Of a DNA stretch of 64,000 bases, positions 1-9,449 are shown in pieces. Numbering within the stretch: the stretch's first letter is position 1; every line of letters begins with the position of its first letter. Origin of the DNA: Halalkalicoccus paucihalophilus (GTDB lineage Archaea; Halobacteriota; Halobacteria; Halobacteriales; Halalkalicoccaceae); the NCBI RefSeq assembly GCF_001593955.1, contig NZ_LTAZ01000017.1, positions 248,001-312,000 on the forward strand, written 5' to 3'. The notes beneath the pieces were generated by a model. The model saw only the letters and a list, made by a program, of their open reading frames with translations. It ran no database searches and was not told the DNA's origin. A program made the translations under genes and the position numbers.

Positions 1-108
1 ATCCTTCTTGAACTCCGTGAGCGGAATCCAGGCAAGTTCGATCTCCGGACTGTCGAGAAGGTGTATTACCAGCAGTATCGAGATGCGTACGATGTCGGCC
101 GCTGGTAA
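1..108 (+). CDS. C-terminal end of an HhH-domain protein (cut by window edge)
   Basis: Frame 1 is open from the first base and ends in TAA at 106-108, giving 35 residues that finish in DAYDVGRW. The same C-terminus, in more decayed form, recurs at 7.1, 30.4 and 41.8 kb. The 41.7 kb copy also keeps the preceding part, with a helix-hairpin-helix signature (SIPGIGPTTATVVLAF). This is therefore probably the tail of a DNA-binding HhH protein whose body lies to the left of the window. It is the only copy of the tail here without an internal stop, so it may be the functional parent. The exact function is unknown. Confidence 0.6.
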   Translation: MLLELRERNPGKFDLRTVEKVYYQQYRDAYDVGRW

Positions 109-164
109 GGAGCGTATCCGTTGATTAGGATAACAGAGGGGAGTCGCTCCTCAAGGAGAGTCTA

Positions 165-207
165 CCTTGTGCAACACCTCGTACCCAAGGATGTTTGTTG
201 CACAAGG
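165..207. repeat. Dispersed hairpin repeat, copy 1
   Basis: Perfect 12-bp inverted arms CCTTGTGCAACA (165-176) and TGTTGCACAAGG (196-207) surround a 19-nt loop, about 57 bp downstream of the HhH gene stop. The spacer between gene and hairpin, and about 45 bp beyond it (GTCCGTGCGCACA), are also conserved in the 7.2 kb copy. Confidence 0.85.
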
Positions 208-630
208 GCGACTACGCCAAGAGATAGCAGTCCGTGCGCACAGCCAGAGACGGGACAATCAATAGCTCTGTTGAATCATCAGACATAGTGTGGTTGGTCG
301 ACGTTATTTAGTGACGAGACGGAAATGTGAAGGCGAGTTCGATCGGATATAGTCTCTTCCAGAGATATACCGAAACACTATCCGTGTGATGACTGGATGA
401 GTTACTATGGTTGAACGTCTTGAGCGGCCTAGTGTCGATCTCGTTCTCACGCTTGATGATCGGAACACGCCTTGATCGTGTGTCGGCGATGGCTGTGACG
501 CTGATGCCGACTACTACGTGCTGACTGATGACGTGCTCTCAGCGTACACCTGCGAAGAGCATCTTGAGGGAACAGTCGAGCGGGTACAGGCTTAGGGGGC
601 CGTTTTATCCGGAAAAGGAATACTAGTAGG
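208..630. other. Mostly non-coding stretch
   Basis: Apart from the broken small frame at 407-595, I see no gene, tRNA or clear repeat between the hairpin and the end of the propeller gene. Confidence 0.5.
407..595 (+). pseudogene. Small frame interrupted by one in-frame TGA
   Basis: A reading frame of 62 codons begins at ATG 407 (MVERLERPSVDL) and ends at TAG 593-595. It is broken only by TGA at 473-475. After the stop it continues as SCVGDGCDADADYYVLTDDV, a Cys- and Asp-rich acidic stretch with haloarchaeal composition. It could be a decayed small metal-binding protein. No family is recognised and a chance frame cannot be excluded. Confidence 0.35.
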
Positions 631-1869
631 CTACGAATCAGCCTCCTCAAGCGCCAGTATGACAGATTCATCAGCAAGTATTGAGTGTTTCTCAACCAAC
701 ACAAGACCGTTGGTAACAATGGGATCGGAAAACTCCGTGTCCTCTGCGTCATCGACTTCCCAGCGAAGGGTGCCATCGTCGGCATCGAGTGCAATCGCTC
801 TCCCCGCTTCTACGGTCCCGCGCTCGCTGAGGAAATCAGCAAATCCAGCTACGTGACTATAGAGGACACCATCAGCAACCGCTGGTGCCCCAACGACAAT
901 GTCGCGCTCGAACAATGTCATCCACTGCTCGGTCCCAGTAGTCGCAGAAAGCGCGTACATCGCCGTTGCATCCTCACGGGCATAGTCGGTCAACCCGAAG
1001 TAGATCGTTTTATCGACGATTGCCGGTGCTGACGGAAACGCATACTCAGCCGGCCGATCGTTAACGGTAGCGACGTACTCCCATTGCTCAGAGCCATCAC
1101 TCGCCGACAGCGCACGCACGCCTGGCGAAAAAGTCACATAGACCGTGTCGTTCGCTACAGCGGGAGTCCGTCCACTGTCAGGGTTCCGCCACATTTCTTC
1201 ACCATCTGTGTCAATCGCGACCACCTCAGAACCGCCGATAAAGATGGTATCATTGGCAACTGCTGGTGCACTCGGTTCCTCCATATCGAGTGGTTGGGTC
1301 CACTGAACCGTTCCATCGGCCGTAGAAAGAGCAACTAACGATGAGGACGTCTCCTCGTCGTTAGCGTCAGATTCCTCAATGATCGAATACAGGTCGTCAC
1401 CAACCGTAGGCACGAATATCGATTGGAACTGTTCGTTGCGCCATCGTTCAGTGCCATCAGCTATTGACAGCGCGAGGAGACTCGACCAATTATTGCCGCC
1501 GACGGCAGCATAGATCGTTTCATCGCCGGCAGACAAACTCACTCTCGACCCTGCAGTCTGCACTCGCCACCGTTCGGATCCGTCTGCAAGCCGGATGGCT
1601 CGAATAGTGCCGGAATCTCCAATATAGGCACAGTCACCGACAACAACACCGCTACTGTTCCCTGTTACCGACCAGCGGGTTTGTACCGTATCTTTCGGTC
1701 CACTTGCGGCCGTAGAGGCTGTACGTGCGGCGTTGGCCCGCGGCTGAGGCCAGTCCGCACTTGGGTCTGCACTCGCGGTCCCGATGAACGCGCTGGCGGC
1801 AACGGCACCTCCACTCAATCGAAGGAAATCACGTCGATCAATCTTACTAACTGGCAGTTTTTGGCCCAC
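631..1869 (-). CDS. Tat-exported PQQ-like beta-propeller protein
   Basis: This 412-residue protein has a twin-arginine signal (DRRDFLRLSGG followed by a hydrophobic, Ala-rich stretch, residues 12-34). It then has about seven repeats of the form ALSxADGTxxW with V-D-x-x-Y strands, the pattern of PQQ-binding-like (BamB/quinoprotein-type) propellers. A WPQ motif follows the signal. The start is GTG at 1867-1869, with an AT-rich TATA-like stretch about 20 nt upstream, suggesting a leaderless transcript. In haloarchaea such proteins sit on the outer face of the membrane. Whether PQQ is bound cannot be judged, and a scaffold role is equally possible. A paralogue lies at 53.8-55.2 kb. Confidence 0.85.
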   Translation of the reverse strand: MGQKLPVSKIDRRDFLRLSGGAVAASAFIGTASADPSADWPQPRANAARTASTAASGPKDTVQTRWSVTGNSSGVVVGDCAYIGDSGTIRAIRLADGSERWRVQTAGSRVSLSAGDETIYAAVGGNNWSSLLALSIADGTERWRNEQFQSIFVPTVGDDLYSIIEESDANDEETSSSLVALSTADGTVQWTQPLDMEEPSAPAVANDTIFIGGSEVVAIDTDGEEMWRNPDSGRTPAVANDTVYVTFSPGVRALSASDGSEQWEYVATVNDRPAEYAFPSAPAIVDKTIYFGLTDYAREDATAMYALSATTGTEQWMTLFERDIVVGAPAVADGVLYSHVAGFADFLSERGTVEAGRAIALDADDGTLRWEVDDAEDTEFSDPIVTNGLVLVEKHSILADESVILALEEADS

Positions 1870-2161
1870 GGTACTTCGATTCTCTCTATATAAATAAACT
1901 TAATCTTCAAATAGCTAAGGAATTACTGACGCGTCTTGCAATCCATAGCGCTCCCTTGTTTAGTCTGGAAGGCGTCAACCGTAACGTGAAGAACGTAGCC
2001 GAGCATAGGTGACTATCTCACTCAAGGAAGAGACAGGAGAACGCTCGGAATTCAGTAGGGGTGCATATGAAACCGGACATCGGTTGGCCCACATCCCTGC
2101 GGTAGTTGGTGAGTAAAGAGGGTTCACCTAGTAGTACAATGACTGCTCGTCGACTGTTGGA

Positions 2162-2953
2162 TCACTCATTCGGTTTCTGAATAACGTAGAGGTACTGTGT
2201 TAGATTGAAGAAGGTGTTTCCCAGGTCGTCAGTTTCCTGTAGATCATCAATCCACGCTGTGGCGACGTCTTCTGTGATTTTACCACGGGTTACGACGTAG
2301 GTTTTGATTGCCTCCATGAGATGATAGGCAAACGTCTCCTCATCTAACCGAGTATTGAGAATTGAGTTCGGTTCTACCCACTCAACTGCCAGCCCAACAT
2401 TCCGGAGGTGAGGTGCGAGCTGGGAACCTAAATGCGGCCTCGGACAGTGGTCATTGAACGCCTCACAGATGGCTCCTATCCGCTCTTGATCTGTGGCATG
2501 CCAGATGAGTGAATCAAAATCCGTATCGTAGACTACTGCTCGCCCTCCTGGTCGGAGAATCCGAGCGAGTTCCGCAAGTGCTGTGTCAAGATTTTCGATA
2601 TACTCGTAGACTTGAACAGCGACAGCCGCATCAAAGGCATCGTCTGCGAACGGGAGGGCAACGGCATCCGCTCTTGAGAGCGTGATATTTGACGTGCTGG
2701 AGCATCGTTGCTCTGCCAAGGTGAGCATCGCTTCGCTCTGATCAATAGCATGGACGTGTCCGTTCTGGCCGATACCTTCCGCGATTTCAGCCGGCTCAAA
2801 GCCCGGCCCACAGCCAATTGAGAGGACGTTGTCGTCCGGTTGGAAATCAAGCCTCTCTCGAACGAGCTGGCGACGTGCTCTCGCTGGTGGGGTCTTGAAC
2901 GTGGATTCTTCCTGTTGGGCTTCCTCGTCAGTATATTCGAGTGTATCGCCCAT
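2162..2953 (-). CDS. Class I SAM-dependent methyltransferase
   Basis: The 263-residue protein has the Methyltransferase_11 layout. Motif I is VLSIGCGPGFEPAEIAE (about residues 44-60), an acidic end of strand 2 is HAIDQSEAML, motif II is DDAFDAAVAVQVYEYI, and motif III/post-II is ILRPGGRAVVYDTDFDS. It lacks the conserved Cys set of arsenite methyltransferases and has no ubiE/coq5 signature, so the substrate is unknown. It is transcribed away from hyuA, with 134 bp between the two starts, so the two could share a control region. It is probably cytosolic. Confidence 0.85.
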   Translation of the reverse strand: MGDTLEYTDEEAQQEESTFKTPPARARRQLVRERLDFQPDDNVLSIGCGPGFEPAEIAEGIGQNGHVHAIDQSEAMLTLAEQRCSSTSNITLSRADAVALPFADDAFDAAVAVQVYEYIENLDTALAELARILRPGGRAVVYDTDFDSLIWHATDQERIGAICEAFNDHCPRPHLGSQLAPHLRNVGLAVEWVEPNSILNTRLDEETFAYHLMEAIKTYVVTRGKITEDVATAWIDDLQETDDLGNTFFNLTQYLYVIQKPNE

Positions 2954-3087
2954 CTTCTGAAGTGATATGTATTCGGAGAGGAAGGCATTAACGCACTATC
3001 AACTAGAAGAGACGTGCTTTGAGGCTAGGACAGTCACAAGAAAAAGACTATGTACCCATCTGGGATCATATGATGTGAGATGATATC

Positions 3088-5115
3088 ATGACTCGTTCCG
3101 GGGTTGATATCGGCGGGACCTTTACCGACGTAATCATCTTCGACGAAGAAACACAAACGATCGAAGTAGCGAAGACACCATCTACTCCAGATAATCCTGC
3201 AGAGGGAGTTATCAACGGACTCACGAAAGCAGAGACAAGTATCGAGGCCCTTGATTTCTTTTCGCATGGATCGACTGTGGGGACGAACGCACTTATCGAA
3301 CGAAAACTCCCCCGTATTGGGCTTATCACGACAGAGGGCTTCCGAGATGTTCACGAAATTCGAGACGGAACGAAAGCTGCCATCTGGGATGCATACGAGG
3401 ACGTTGCCGACCCATACGTCCAGCGGCGCGATCGACTTGAGGTAAGCGAGCGGGTCGATTATAGAGGGAACGTCGTCACACCACTCAACGAAAATGATGT
3501 GCGGAAAGCTGCTCGTATCTTCAAAAAGCGTGGGATCGACACCATTGCCGTCTCCCTTGTCAACGCCTACGTCAATGGGGATCACGAACAACAAGTAGCA
3601 GAGATCATCGCCGAGGAATATCCAGACGCCTTCGTGTGCCAATCACACGAAATTCTTCCTGAGATGTTCGAACACGAGCGGACGAGTACGACAGTCATCA
3701 ACGCAGCACTCGTCCCTGTCGTTCGGGCATACCTCACAGATCTCTCGAGCCAACTCTCTGAACGAGGCTACGATGGTGACGTTCTGGCCATGCACTCGGG
3801 AGGTGGAGTCATGACCACAGATGCCATCGCGTTCTACGCCGCCCGGATCGCGAACTCAGGACCGACTGCCGGTGCCATCGCTGGTCAATATATCGCCGAG
3901 CAATGCGGATTCGAAAATGCGATTGGATTCGATATGGGCGGTACGAGCGCGGACGTCTCTCTTACTCATAAGGGCGAAATAGAGATGACCGACGAATGGG
4001 CCGTTGAATACGGGTATCCAATTATGTTCCCGTCAACCGATCTTGAGACGATCGGTGCTGGCGGGGGATCTATCGCCTGGATCGATGAAGGCGGCTCACT
4101 TCGCGTCGGACCAAAGAGCCAGGGGGCGGATCCCGGACCAGCATGTTACCTTCGTGGTGGCGATAAACCGACGACTACCGATGCAAACGTCGTGCTTGGT
4201 TGGGTCGATCCAGACGCGTTTCTTGGTGGCGATATGGAAGCAACTGCGGATCCCGCAGAACGCGTTATCAAGCGAGATATTGCAGATCCCCTTGATTTGA
4301 CACTGATCGAGGCAGCATCGGCGATCGAGCAGATCGCTGTCGCAAATATGTGTAACGCAGTTCGACTCGTTTCGACGAGCAAAGGATATGATCCACGGGA
4401 TTTCGCGCTTGTGGCATTCGGGGGTGCTGGTCCAATGCATGCAGCCCACGTTGCACGGGAGATGAACATTCCAACCGTTATCGTTCCCCCGTATCCTGGT
4501 ATTAACTCCGCGCTAGGCTGTCTACTAGTCGATGTCGAGCACGATCTCTCTCAGACGTTCATCGCTGAGGCAACTGAAGATGTTATCGACGATGTCGAAG
4601 ATCATTTCAGTGAAATGGAAGAGGAAATCGGCGAACGACTACACAGCGAAGGGATTGGTGATGAAGATATTCGGATCGATTACACGGTTCAGATGCGGTA
4701 CGCGGGCCAATGGCGCTCGCTCAAGGTGTCCTGTTCCCGTCCGATCGAAAGTATAGAATCAATACGGCAACGATTCCACGAGGAACACGAACGTGTCTAC
4801 GCGTACTCAGATACGGACCAGACCGTCGAGATATATGGTCTACGGGTTACTGGTCGCGGCGTTGTTGACAAGCCAGCATTTCCTGAAATCGATGCTGGTG
4901 ATACAGCTGCGGACGCAGAAACGGGGACGCGTCAAGCGTACTTCGACGAAGCTGGAGAATTTGTCGAAACAACGGTCTATGATCGACGTCGGCTGGGAGC
5001 GGGAACGACAATCGCTGGACCGGCGATCGTCGAACAGATGGATTCAACCGTTATCGTACCGCCTGCTGCTGAGGCTGAAGTTGAACGAACAGGGAACCTC
5101 ATTATCACCGTCTAA
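3088..5115 (+). CDS. hyuA: Hydantoinase/oxoprolinase A subunit
   Basis: At 675 residues this is the usual length for HyuA, the ATP-binding subunit of N-methylhydantoinase/5-oxoprolinase-type enzymes. The N-terminal acetate-kinase-like signature is VDIGGTFTDVIIFD (residues 5-18). The central Hydantoinase_A fold has GFDMGGTSADVSL (about 280), GAGGGSIAWID (about 335) and FGGAGPMHA (about 450). It ends two bases before hyuB, so the pair is co-transcribed. The family couples ATP hydrolysis to opening of cyclic amides (hydantoins, N-methylhydantoin, 5-oxoproline). The related acetone/acetophenone carboxylases cannot be excluded by sequence alone. The neighbourhood of amidases and an amine oxidase favours cyclic amide turnover. 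Confidence 0.9.
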   Translation: MTRSGVDIGGTFTDVIIFDEETQTIEVAKTPSTPDNPAEGVINGLTKAETSIEALDFFSHGSTVGTNALIERKLPRIGLITTEGFRDVHEIRDGTKAAIWDAYEDVADPYVQRRDRLEVSERVDYRGNVVTPLNENDVRKAARIFKKRGIDTIAVSLVNAYVNGDHEQQVAEIIAEEYPDAFVCQSHEILPEMFEHERTSTTVINAALVPVVRAYLTDLSSQLSERGYDGDVLAMHSGGGVMTTDAIAFYAARIANSGPTAGAIAGQYIAEQCGFENAIGFDMGGTSADVSLTHKGEIEMTDEWAVEYGYPIMFPSTDLETIGAGGGSIAWIDEGGSLRVGPKSQGADPGPACYLRGGDKPTTTDANVVLGWVDPDAFLGGDMEATADPAERVIKRDIADPLDLTLIEAASAIEQIAVANMCNAVRLVSTSKGYDPRDFALVAFGGAGPMHAAHVAREMNIPTVIVPPYPGINSALGCLLVDVEHDLSQTFIAEATEDVIDDVEDHFSEMEEEIGERLHSEGIGDEDIRIDYTVQMRYAGQWRSLKVSCSRPIESIESIRQRFHEEHERVYAYSDTDQTVEIYGLRVTGRGVVDKPAFPEIDAGDTAADAETGTRQAYFDEAGEFVETTVYDRRRLGAGTTIAGPAIVEQMDSTVIVPPAAEAEVERTGNLIITV

Positions 5116-5117
5116 CT

Positions 5118-7088
5118 ATGGCAGAACCACAACCACAATCCGAAATCGATCTCGACCCCGTCACATTCGAAGTTCTGCGCAGTTCGTTTACGAATCTCGT
5201 TGATCGGATGGCCGAACAGATTCAACGAACGTGCTACTCATTCGTGATCTATAACCGCGACTTCAGTAACTGTCTAAATGACGCTGATGGGAACACGGTG
5301 ATGCAAGGCTCACAAGATATCGCGGTTCACGTCGGAACACTTCACTATACATGCAAAGAGACACTCGAGTATTTTGAGAGGAATATCAATCCAGGCGATG
5401 TCTACATTGTCAACGATCCGTACCTCGGCGGGACGCACATCAATGACGTTCGCATCATGCGTCCGGTATTCTACGATGAGGAACTCATTGCGGTAACACA
5501 GTCAAATGGGCATTGGGCCGATGTTGGAGGTCCAGCCCCTGGATCTTTTAATATTGACGCAGCGAGTCATTTCGCAGAAGGTATGCGTATCCCACCTGTC
5601 AAGCTCTGGGATGCTGGTGACTTCCGAGAAGACGTTGCGAATCTACTGACTGTCAATATGCGACTTTCTGAGGATCGGCTCGGAGATATGCGAGCCCAAA
5701 CCGAAGCGACCAGAATCGCCGAAGAACGGTTGCTAGAGCTTATCGAGAAGTATGGAGTTGAAACGGTGAAAAACGCGTTCAGCGAGTCAAAGAACTACGT
5801 TGAGCGGATTATGCGTGAACGAATCAGCGACCTCCCTGATGGAACGTGGCGTACACAGGACTATATCGACGCAGATCCAAACAAGGAGGAAGGCTTCGTG
5901 ACCGTTGACGTCGAGATGACTATCGATGGAGACGAGGTACACTATGATCTGTCCGGATCCGATGAGTATGTCGGAAATTTCTTGAATTCCACGTATGGAA
6001 CATCGTTCTCAGCGGTCATCGCTGGGACGAAGATGTTCTTCCCAGATGTCCCACTCAACTCCGGAATGTACCGAGTTATCAATGCAACACTTCCGGAAGG
6101 GACCGTAGTGAATGCACCAGAACCCGTAGCTGTTACAGGATCTGTTGCTGGTGCCTACGAGAAAGTTATGAACGCGATATTCGACCTCTGGTCGGAGGTG
6201 CTTCCAGAGCGTGCGATGGCGGGTGCATTCAATCTCGAATATCTTCTTGCCGGAGGTACGGATCGCCGCCCAGGGCGGGACAGCGAGGAATTCATGTGGT
6301 ACGACTGGATGGCTGGTGGCTGGGGCGGTCGTGACGGCAAAGATGGGGCGAATGCAACGTCACCTGTTTTCGGTGCAGGGCTTGCAGTGCAATCGCTCGA
6401 AGGACAGGAGCGCGACACACCACTCATCACGAGTGAGCACACGATCGTCACCGATTCAGCAGGTCCTGGCCAATTCCGTGGCGGATGTGGCGTCCGAAAG
6501 GGAGGACAACTACTACAATGTGAGAATAGCGTGATCTCGTACTGTTCTGACCGGAACCGGTCGGTCACGTGGGGAAGTGAAGGGGGGCTGCCTGGGATCC
6601 CCCATGGAGTCACGCTCGAAACTGACGGCGAGAGCAACGAGATGGGGACAGTGTTCTCAAATATCCCCATCAGCGAAGCTGATCGATTTGTTCGCCCGTC
6701 ATCCGGCGGTGGTGGTTTTGGTGATCCGCTTGACCGTGATCCAGAAGCGGTGCTCGAGGATGTCATTGATGAATATGTCTCTATTGACCGTGCAAAGAAG
6801 GATTACGGGGTGATCATTCAAGAGATAGATGCAGAGCGATGTGAGTACAGACTTGACCGGTCAGCCACACAAGAGCACCGAGAGTATATTCGACAGCATC
6901 GAGAGGAGTGGCTTCAGGACGATCCAGAGGAGATTGCTGAGCGATATCGTACTGGTGAGCTCAACCAGCTCGATCTAATTCGTCGATACGGTGTTATTGT
7001 CGAGTGGGATACCGGAGAGTTACTTGAGAATACTACCGAACAATTCCGGAGTATGCTCCAGGATCGGGCTGTATCTGGATGGGACTAA
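5118..7088 (+). CDS. hyuB: Hydantoinase B/oxoprolinase subunit
   Basis: This 656-residue protein matches the Hydantoinase_B family. Typical segments are VTFEVLRSSFTNLVDRMAEQ near the start, NDPYLGGTHINDVRIMRPVF (about 100-120), HWADVGGPAPGSFNIDA (about 135-150) and a glycine-rich C-terminal part (SSGGGGFGDPLDRD). It forms the catalytic partner of HyuA in ATP-dependent cyclic amide hydrolysis. The start ATG is two bases after the hyuA stop. The C-terminal 100 residues are charged and extend beyond the core. No third (carboxylase gamma) subunit follows, which argues mildly against acetone carboxylase. A copy of the dispersed hairpin repeat lies downstream. Confidence 0.9.
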   Translation: MAEPQPQSEIDLDPVTFEVLRSSFTNLVDRMAEQIQRTCYSFVIYNRDFSNCLNDADGNTVMQGSQDIAVHVGTLHYTCKETLEYFERNINPGDVYIVNDPYLGGTHINDVRIMRPVFYDEELIAVTQSNGHWADVGGPAPGSFNIDAASHFAEGMRIPPVKLWDAGDFREDVANLLTVNMRLSEDRLGDMRAQTEATRIAEERLLELIEKYGVETVKNAFSESKNYVERIMRERISDLPDGTWRTQDYIDADPNKEEGFVTVDVEMTIDGDEVHYDLSGSDEYVGNFLNSTYGTSFSAVIAGTKMFFPDVPLNSGMYRVINATLPEGTVVNAPEPVAVTGSVAGAYEKVMNAIFDLWSEVLPERAMAGAFNLEYLLAGGTDRRPGRDSEEFMWYDWMAGGWGGRDGKDGANATSPVFGAGLAVQSLEGQERDTPLITSEHTIVTDSAGPGQFRGGCGVRKGGQLLQCENSVISYCSDRNRSVTWGSEGGLPGIPHGVTLETDGESNEMGTVFSNIPISEADRFVRPSSGGGGFGDPLDRDPEAVLEDVIDEYVSIDRAKKDYGVIIQEIDAERCEYRLDRSATQEHREYIRQHREEWLQDDPEEIAERYRTGELNQLDLIRRYGVIVEWDTGELLENTTEQFRSMLQDRAVSGWD

Positions 7089-7391
7089 AAAGTAGGTTGT
7101 ACCTTAGCGACTGAGCAGTATCGAGATACGTAGATGTCGGTTGGTGGTAAAGAGCGTATCCGTTGTCTAGAACCGACAGGGCGTAGTCGCTCTGCAAAGA
7201 GAGTCCCCTTGTGTAACATCCCGCATTCAAGGACGTTCTGTTGCACAAGATTGGTCACGTTGAGAGATGGTAGTCCGTGCGCACAACTGCAAACGGTAAC
7301 CCGCAGCCGGCATGCTTACAGTAACCGTACTGTGAATCTAGTTGACTTGCACCAAAGACATTTGTATGATTAGCGATAGTATCAATCGCCT
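7089..7391. other. Intergenic stretch holding hairpin-repeat copy 2
   Basis: The stretch contains a decayed tail of the HhH gene (about 7112-7144, related to DAYDVGRW but with stops), the conserved spacer, and the hairpin at 7207-7250. After it comes the post-hairpin block GTCCGTGCGCACA also seen near position 235. The last 80 bp probably hold the amine oxidase promoter. Confidence 0.6.
7207..7250. repeat. Dispersed hairpin repeat, copy 2
   Basis: Arms CCTTGTGTAACA (7207-7218) and TGTTGCACAAG (7239-7249) are the same unit as copy 1. One C-to-T change in the left arm gives a G-U pair in RNA. Confidence 0.75.
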
Positions 7392-9428
7392 ATGGCGACC
7401 GAAGTGACAGCTAAAGCCGACCACCCACTTGATCCGCTGACAAGAAATGAAATCACTGCTGCAAGAGAGATACTAGAGGAAAACCAAGATATCGACCCTG
7501 AAAGCAGATACGTCAAGATTGTTCTGGATGAGCCATCAAAAGACAAGCTTCAAGAGGACAACTCAGATGGTTCAGCAATTGCCCGTCAAGCATTCATTAT
7601 CGTTCGCGACCGCAACGAGCGGACGACATACGAAGCAGTCGTATCCCTTGACCAGAACGAAGTTGTGTCGTGGGAACACAAGCCAGGGATTCAACCATCA
7701 ATCACGCTTGAAGAATTCGATAAGTGTGAAGAGGTAGTCAAGAACAACTCAGAATGGCGAGAAGCCGCACGAAAGCGCGGTGTCGAGGATTTCGATCTAG
7801 CGATCGTAGACCCATGGTCCGCTGGCTATCACCTAATACCCGAAGACATCGACAAAGACCGCCGACTGTCTCATGCGATGTCGTGGGTTCGAACGAGTGA
7901 AGAAGACAACGGGTATGCGCGACCATTAGATGGGATACATGCCTGGGTCGATCTCGACGAAATGGAGGTCGTCAAGGTCCTTGACCGTGGTACGAAAATT
8001 GACGACGTTGTCAATGATCTTGAGGACGCAAAGTACCGCGAAGAGGACCGCGACCTCCGTACTGATCTGAAACCATACAACGTCGACCAGCCTGAGGGAC
8101 CGAGCTGGGAGATCGATGGACGAAAACTCGAATGGCAAAAGTGGCAGATGCGTGTCGGGTGGACACAGCGAGAAGGCCTTGTCCTGCACAATATCCGCTA
8201 TGATGATGATGGAGATGTCCGGCAAATCATCAATCGAGCATCGTGTGTGGAGATGTCGGTGCCCTATGGTGACCCAGACCCTAACCACAACTGGAAAAAC
8301 GCTTTCGACGTCGGTGAGTACAATATCGGGCGCTTAGCCAACCCACTCATGGAAGGGTGCGATTGCCTTGGGTACATGCACTACTTTGACGCTGTCATGA
8401 ACGACACTGACGGCGAAGTTAACGTCGTCCCTAATGCAATCTGCATTCATGAAGAAGACTATGGTACACTCTGGAAGCATACGAACTGGCGAACCGAGAA
8501 TACCGAGGTTCGTCGCAATCGTCGCCTTGTCGTCTCGTTCGTGTCGACGGTTGGGAATTACGACTACCAGTTTAACTGGTACTTCTACCAAGACGGATCT
8601 GTTGAGCCGCAAGTCCGCCTAACTGGCATCAACAGCAATGGCCTCGTCGAACCCGGGAGCGAACAGGGTCCGGGATATTACGAAATGATGGCACCCCACA
8701 TCAAGGGCATGGTCCATCAGCACTTCTTCAATTTCCGGATCGATATCGACGTGGACGGACCGGAGAACCAACTGTATAGACGCCAGAACCAACAGGTTCC
8801 CAAAGGTGCCGACAAGAACATTGGTTGGGACGGGGAGACCGATCCAGGCGATATCAATCCGACCGGCGCAGCGTTCTACTGCGACAAGACGCAGCTGACG
8901 TCAGAGCAAGAGGCTCAGGACCTTATCAATCAACGCAAGGGACGCTACTGGCAAATCGAAAATCCCAACAAAACGAACTATCTTGACAGACCAGTAGGAT
9001 ACAGGCTGGTTCCTGGTGAGAATGTTGAGGCTGGTGCACAGAAGGATTCGAGTATTATGGAACGGGCTACGTTCATCGACAACCATCTCTGGGCGACCCC
9101 GTACCATGAGGAAGAGCGGTTCCCAGCGGGAGAGTACCCGAACCAGCACGAAGGTGGAATCGGTCTTCCAGAGTGGACCGAGCAGGACCGTTCACTTGAT
9201 GGGGAAGACATCGTATTGTGGTATTCACTGGGAGTGAACCACGTCGATCGGCCTGAAGATTGGCCGATTCTTCCCGCTCATCTGGCCAGCTTCAAACTAG
9301 AGCCCGTGAATTTCTTCGACGAAAGCCCGGCGATGGACGTCCCGCCGGAACACGCAATCAAGGATATACAAGCGCGTCGAGAACAGAAGTACAGCGATCC
9401 AGACGACGTCACGGCGGACGACGACTAA
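7392..9428 (+). CDS. Copper amine oxidase (primary-amine oxidase)
   Basis: The 678-residue length is typical. The topaquinone-forming tyrosine is Tyr390 in VGNYDYQFNW (consensus N-Y-D/E-Y). Copper ligands are His442 and His444 (GMVHQHFF) and His617 (GVNHVDRPEDWP). The catalytic-base region YFDAVMND lies in the conserved run GRLANPLMEGCDCLGYMHYF. Two small N2/N3-type domains precede the catalytic beta-sandwich. The enzyme oxidises primary amines to aldehydes with release of ammonia and H2O2. There is no export signal, so it should act in the cytosol. The ATG start at 7392 gives the expected N-terminus. With hyuAB upstream it may take up amines released from amide breakdown (inference). Confidence 0.95.
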   Translation: MATEVTAKADHPLDPLTRNEITAAREILEENQDIDPESRYVKIVLDEPSKDKLQEDNSDGSAIARQAFIIVRDRNERTTYEAVVSLDQNEVVSWEHKPGIQPSITLEEFDKCEEVVKNNSEWREAARKRGVEDFDLAIVDPWSAGYHLIPEDIDKDRRLSHAMSWVRTSEEDNGYARPLDGIHAWVDLDEMEVVKVLDRGTKIDDVVNDLEDAKYREEDRDLRTDLKPYNVDQPEGPSWEIDGRKLEWQKWQMRVGWTQREGLVLHNIRYDDDGDVRQIINRASCVEMSVPYGDPDPNHNWKNAFDVGEYNIGRLANPLMEGCDCLGYMHYFDAVMNDTDGEVNVVPNAICIHEEDYGTLWKHTNWRTENTEVRRNRRLVVSFVSTVGNYDYQFNWYFYQDGSVEPQVRLTGINSNGLVEPGSEQGPGYYEMMAPHIKGMVHQHFFNFRIDIDVDGPENQLYRRQNQQVPKGADKNIGWDGETDPGDINPTGAAFYCDKTQLTSEQEAQDLINQRKGRYWQIENPNKTNYLDRPVGYRLVPGENVEAGAQKDSSIMERATFIDNHLWATPYHEEERFPAGEYPNQHEGGIGLPEWTEQDRSLDGEDIVLWYSLGVNHVDRPEDWPILPAHLASFKLEPVNFFDESPAMDVPPEHAIKDIQARREQKYSDPDDVTADDD

Positions 9429-9449
9429 CACCAAGCTCGCTGCTTTTAC

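Noticed and set aside
473-475. TGA as selenocysteine in the small Cys-rich frame
   Set aside because: Haloarchaea are not known to insert selenocysteine, and no SECIS-like hairpin is evident. A nonsense mutation is simpler.
3088-7088. hyuAB as an acetone carboxylase
   Set aside because: The gamma subunit gene is absent and the context is amide and amine metabolism. The possibility is not fully excluded.
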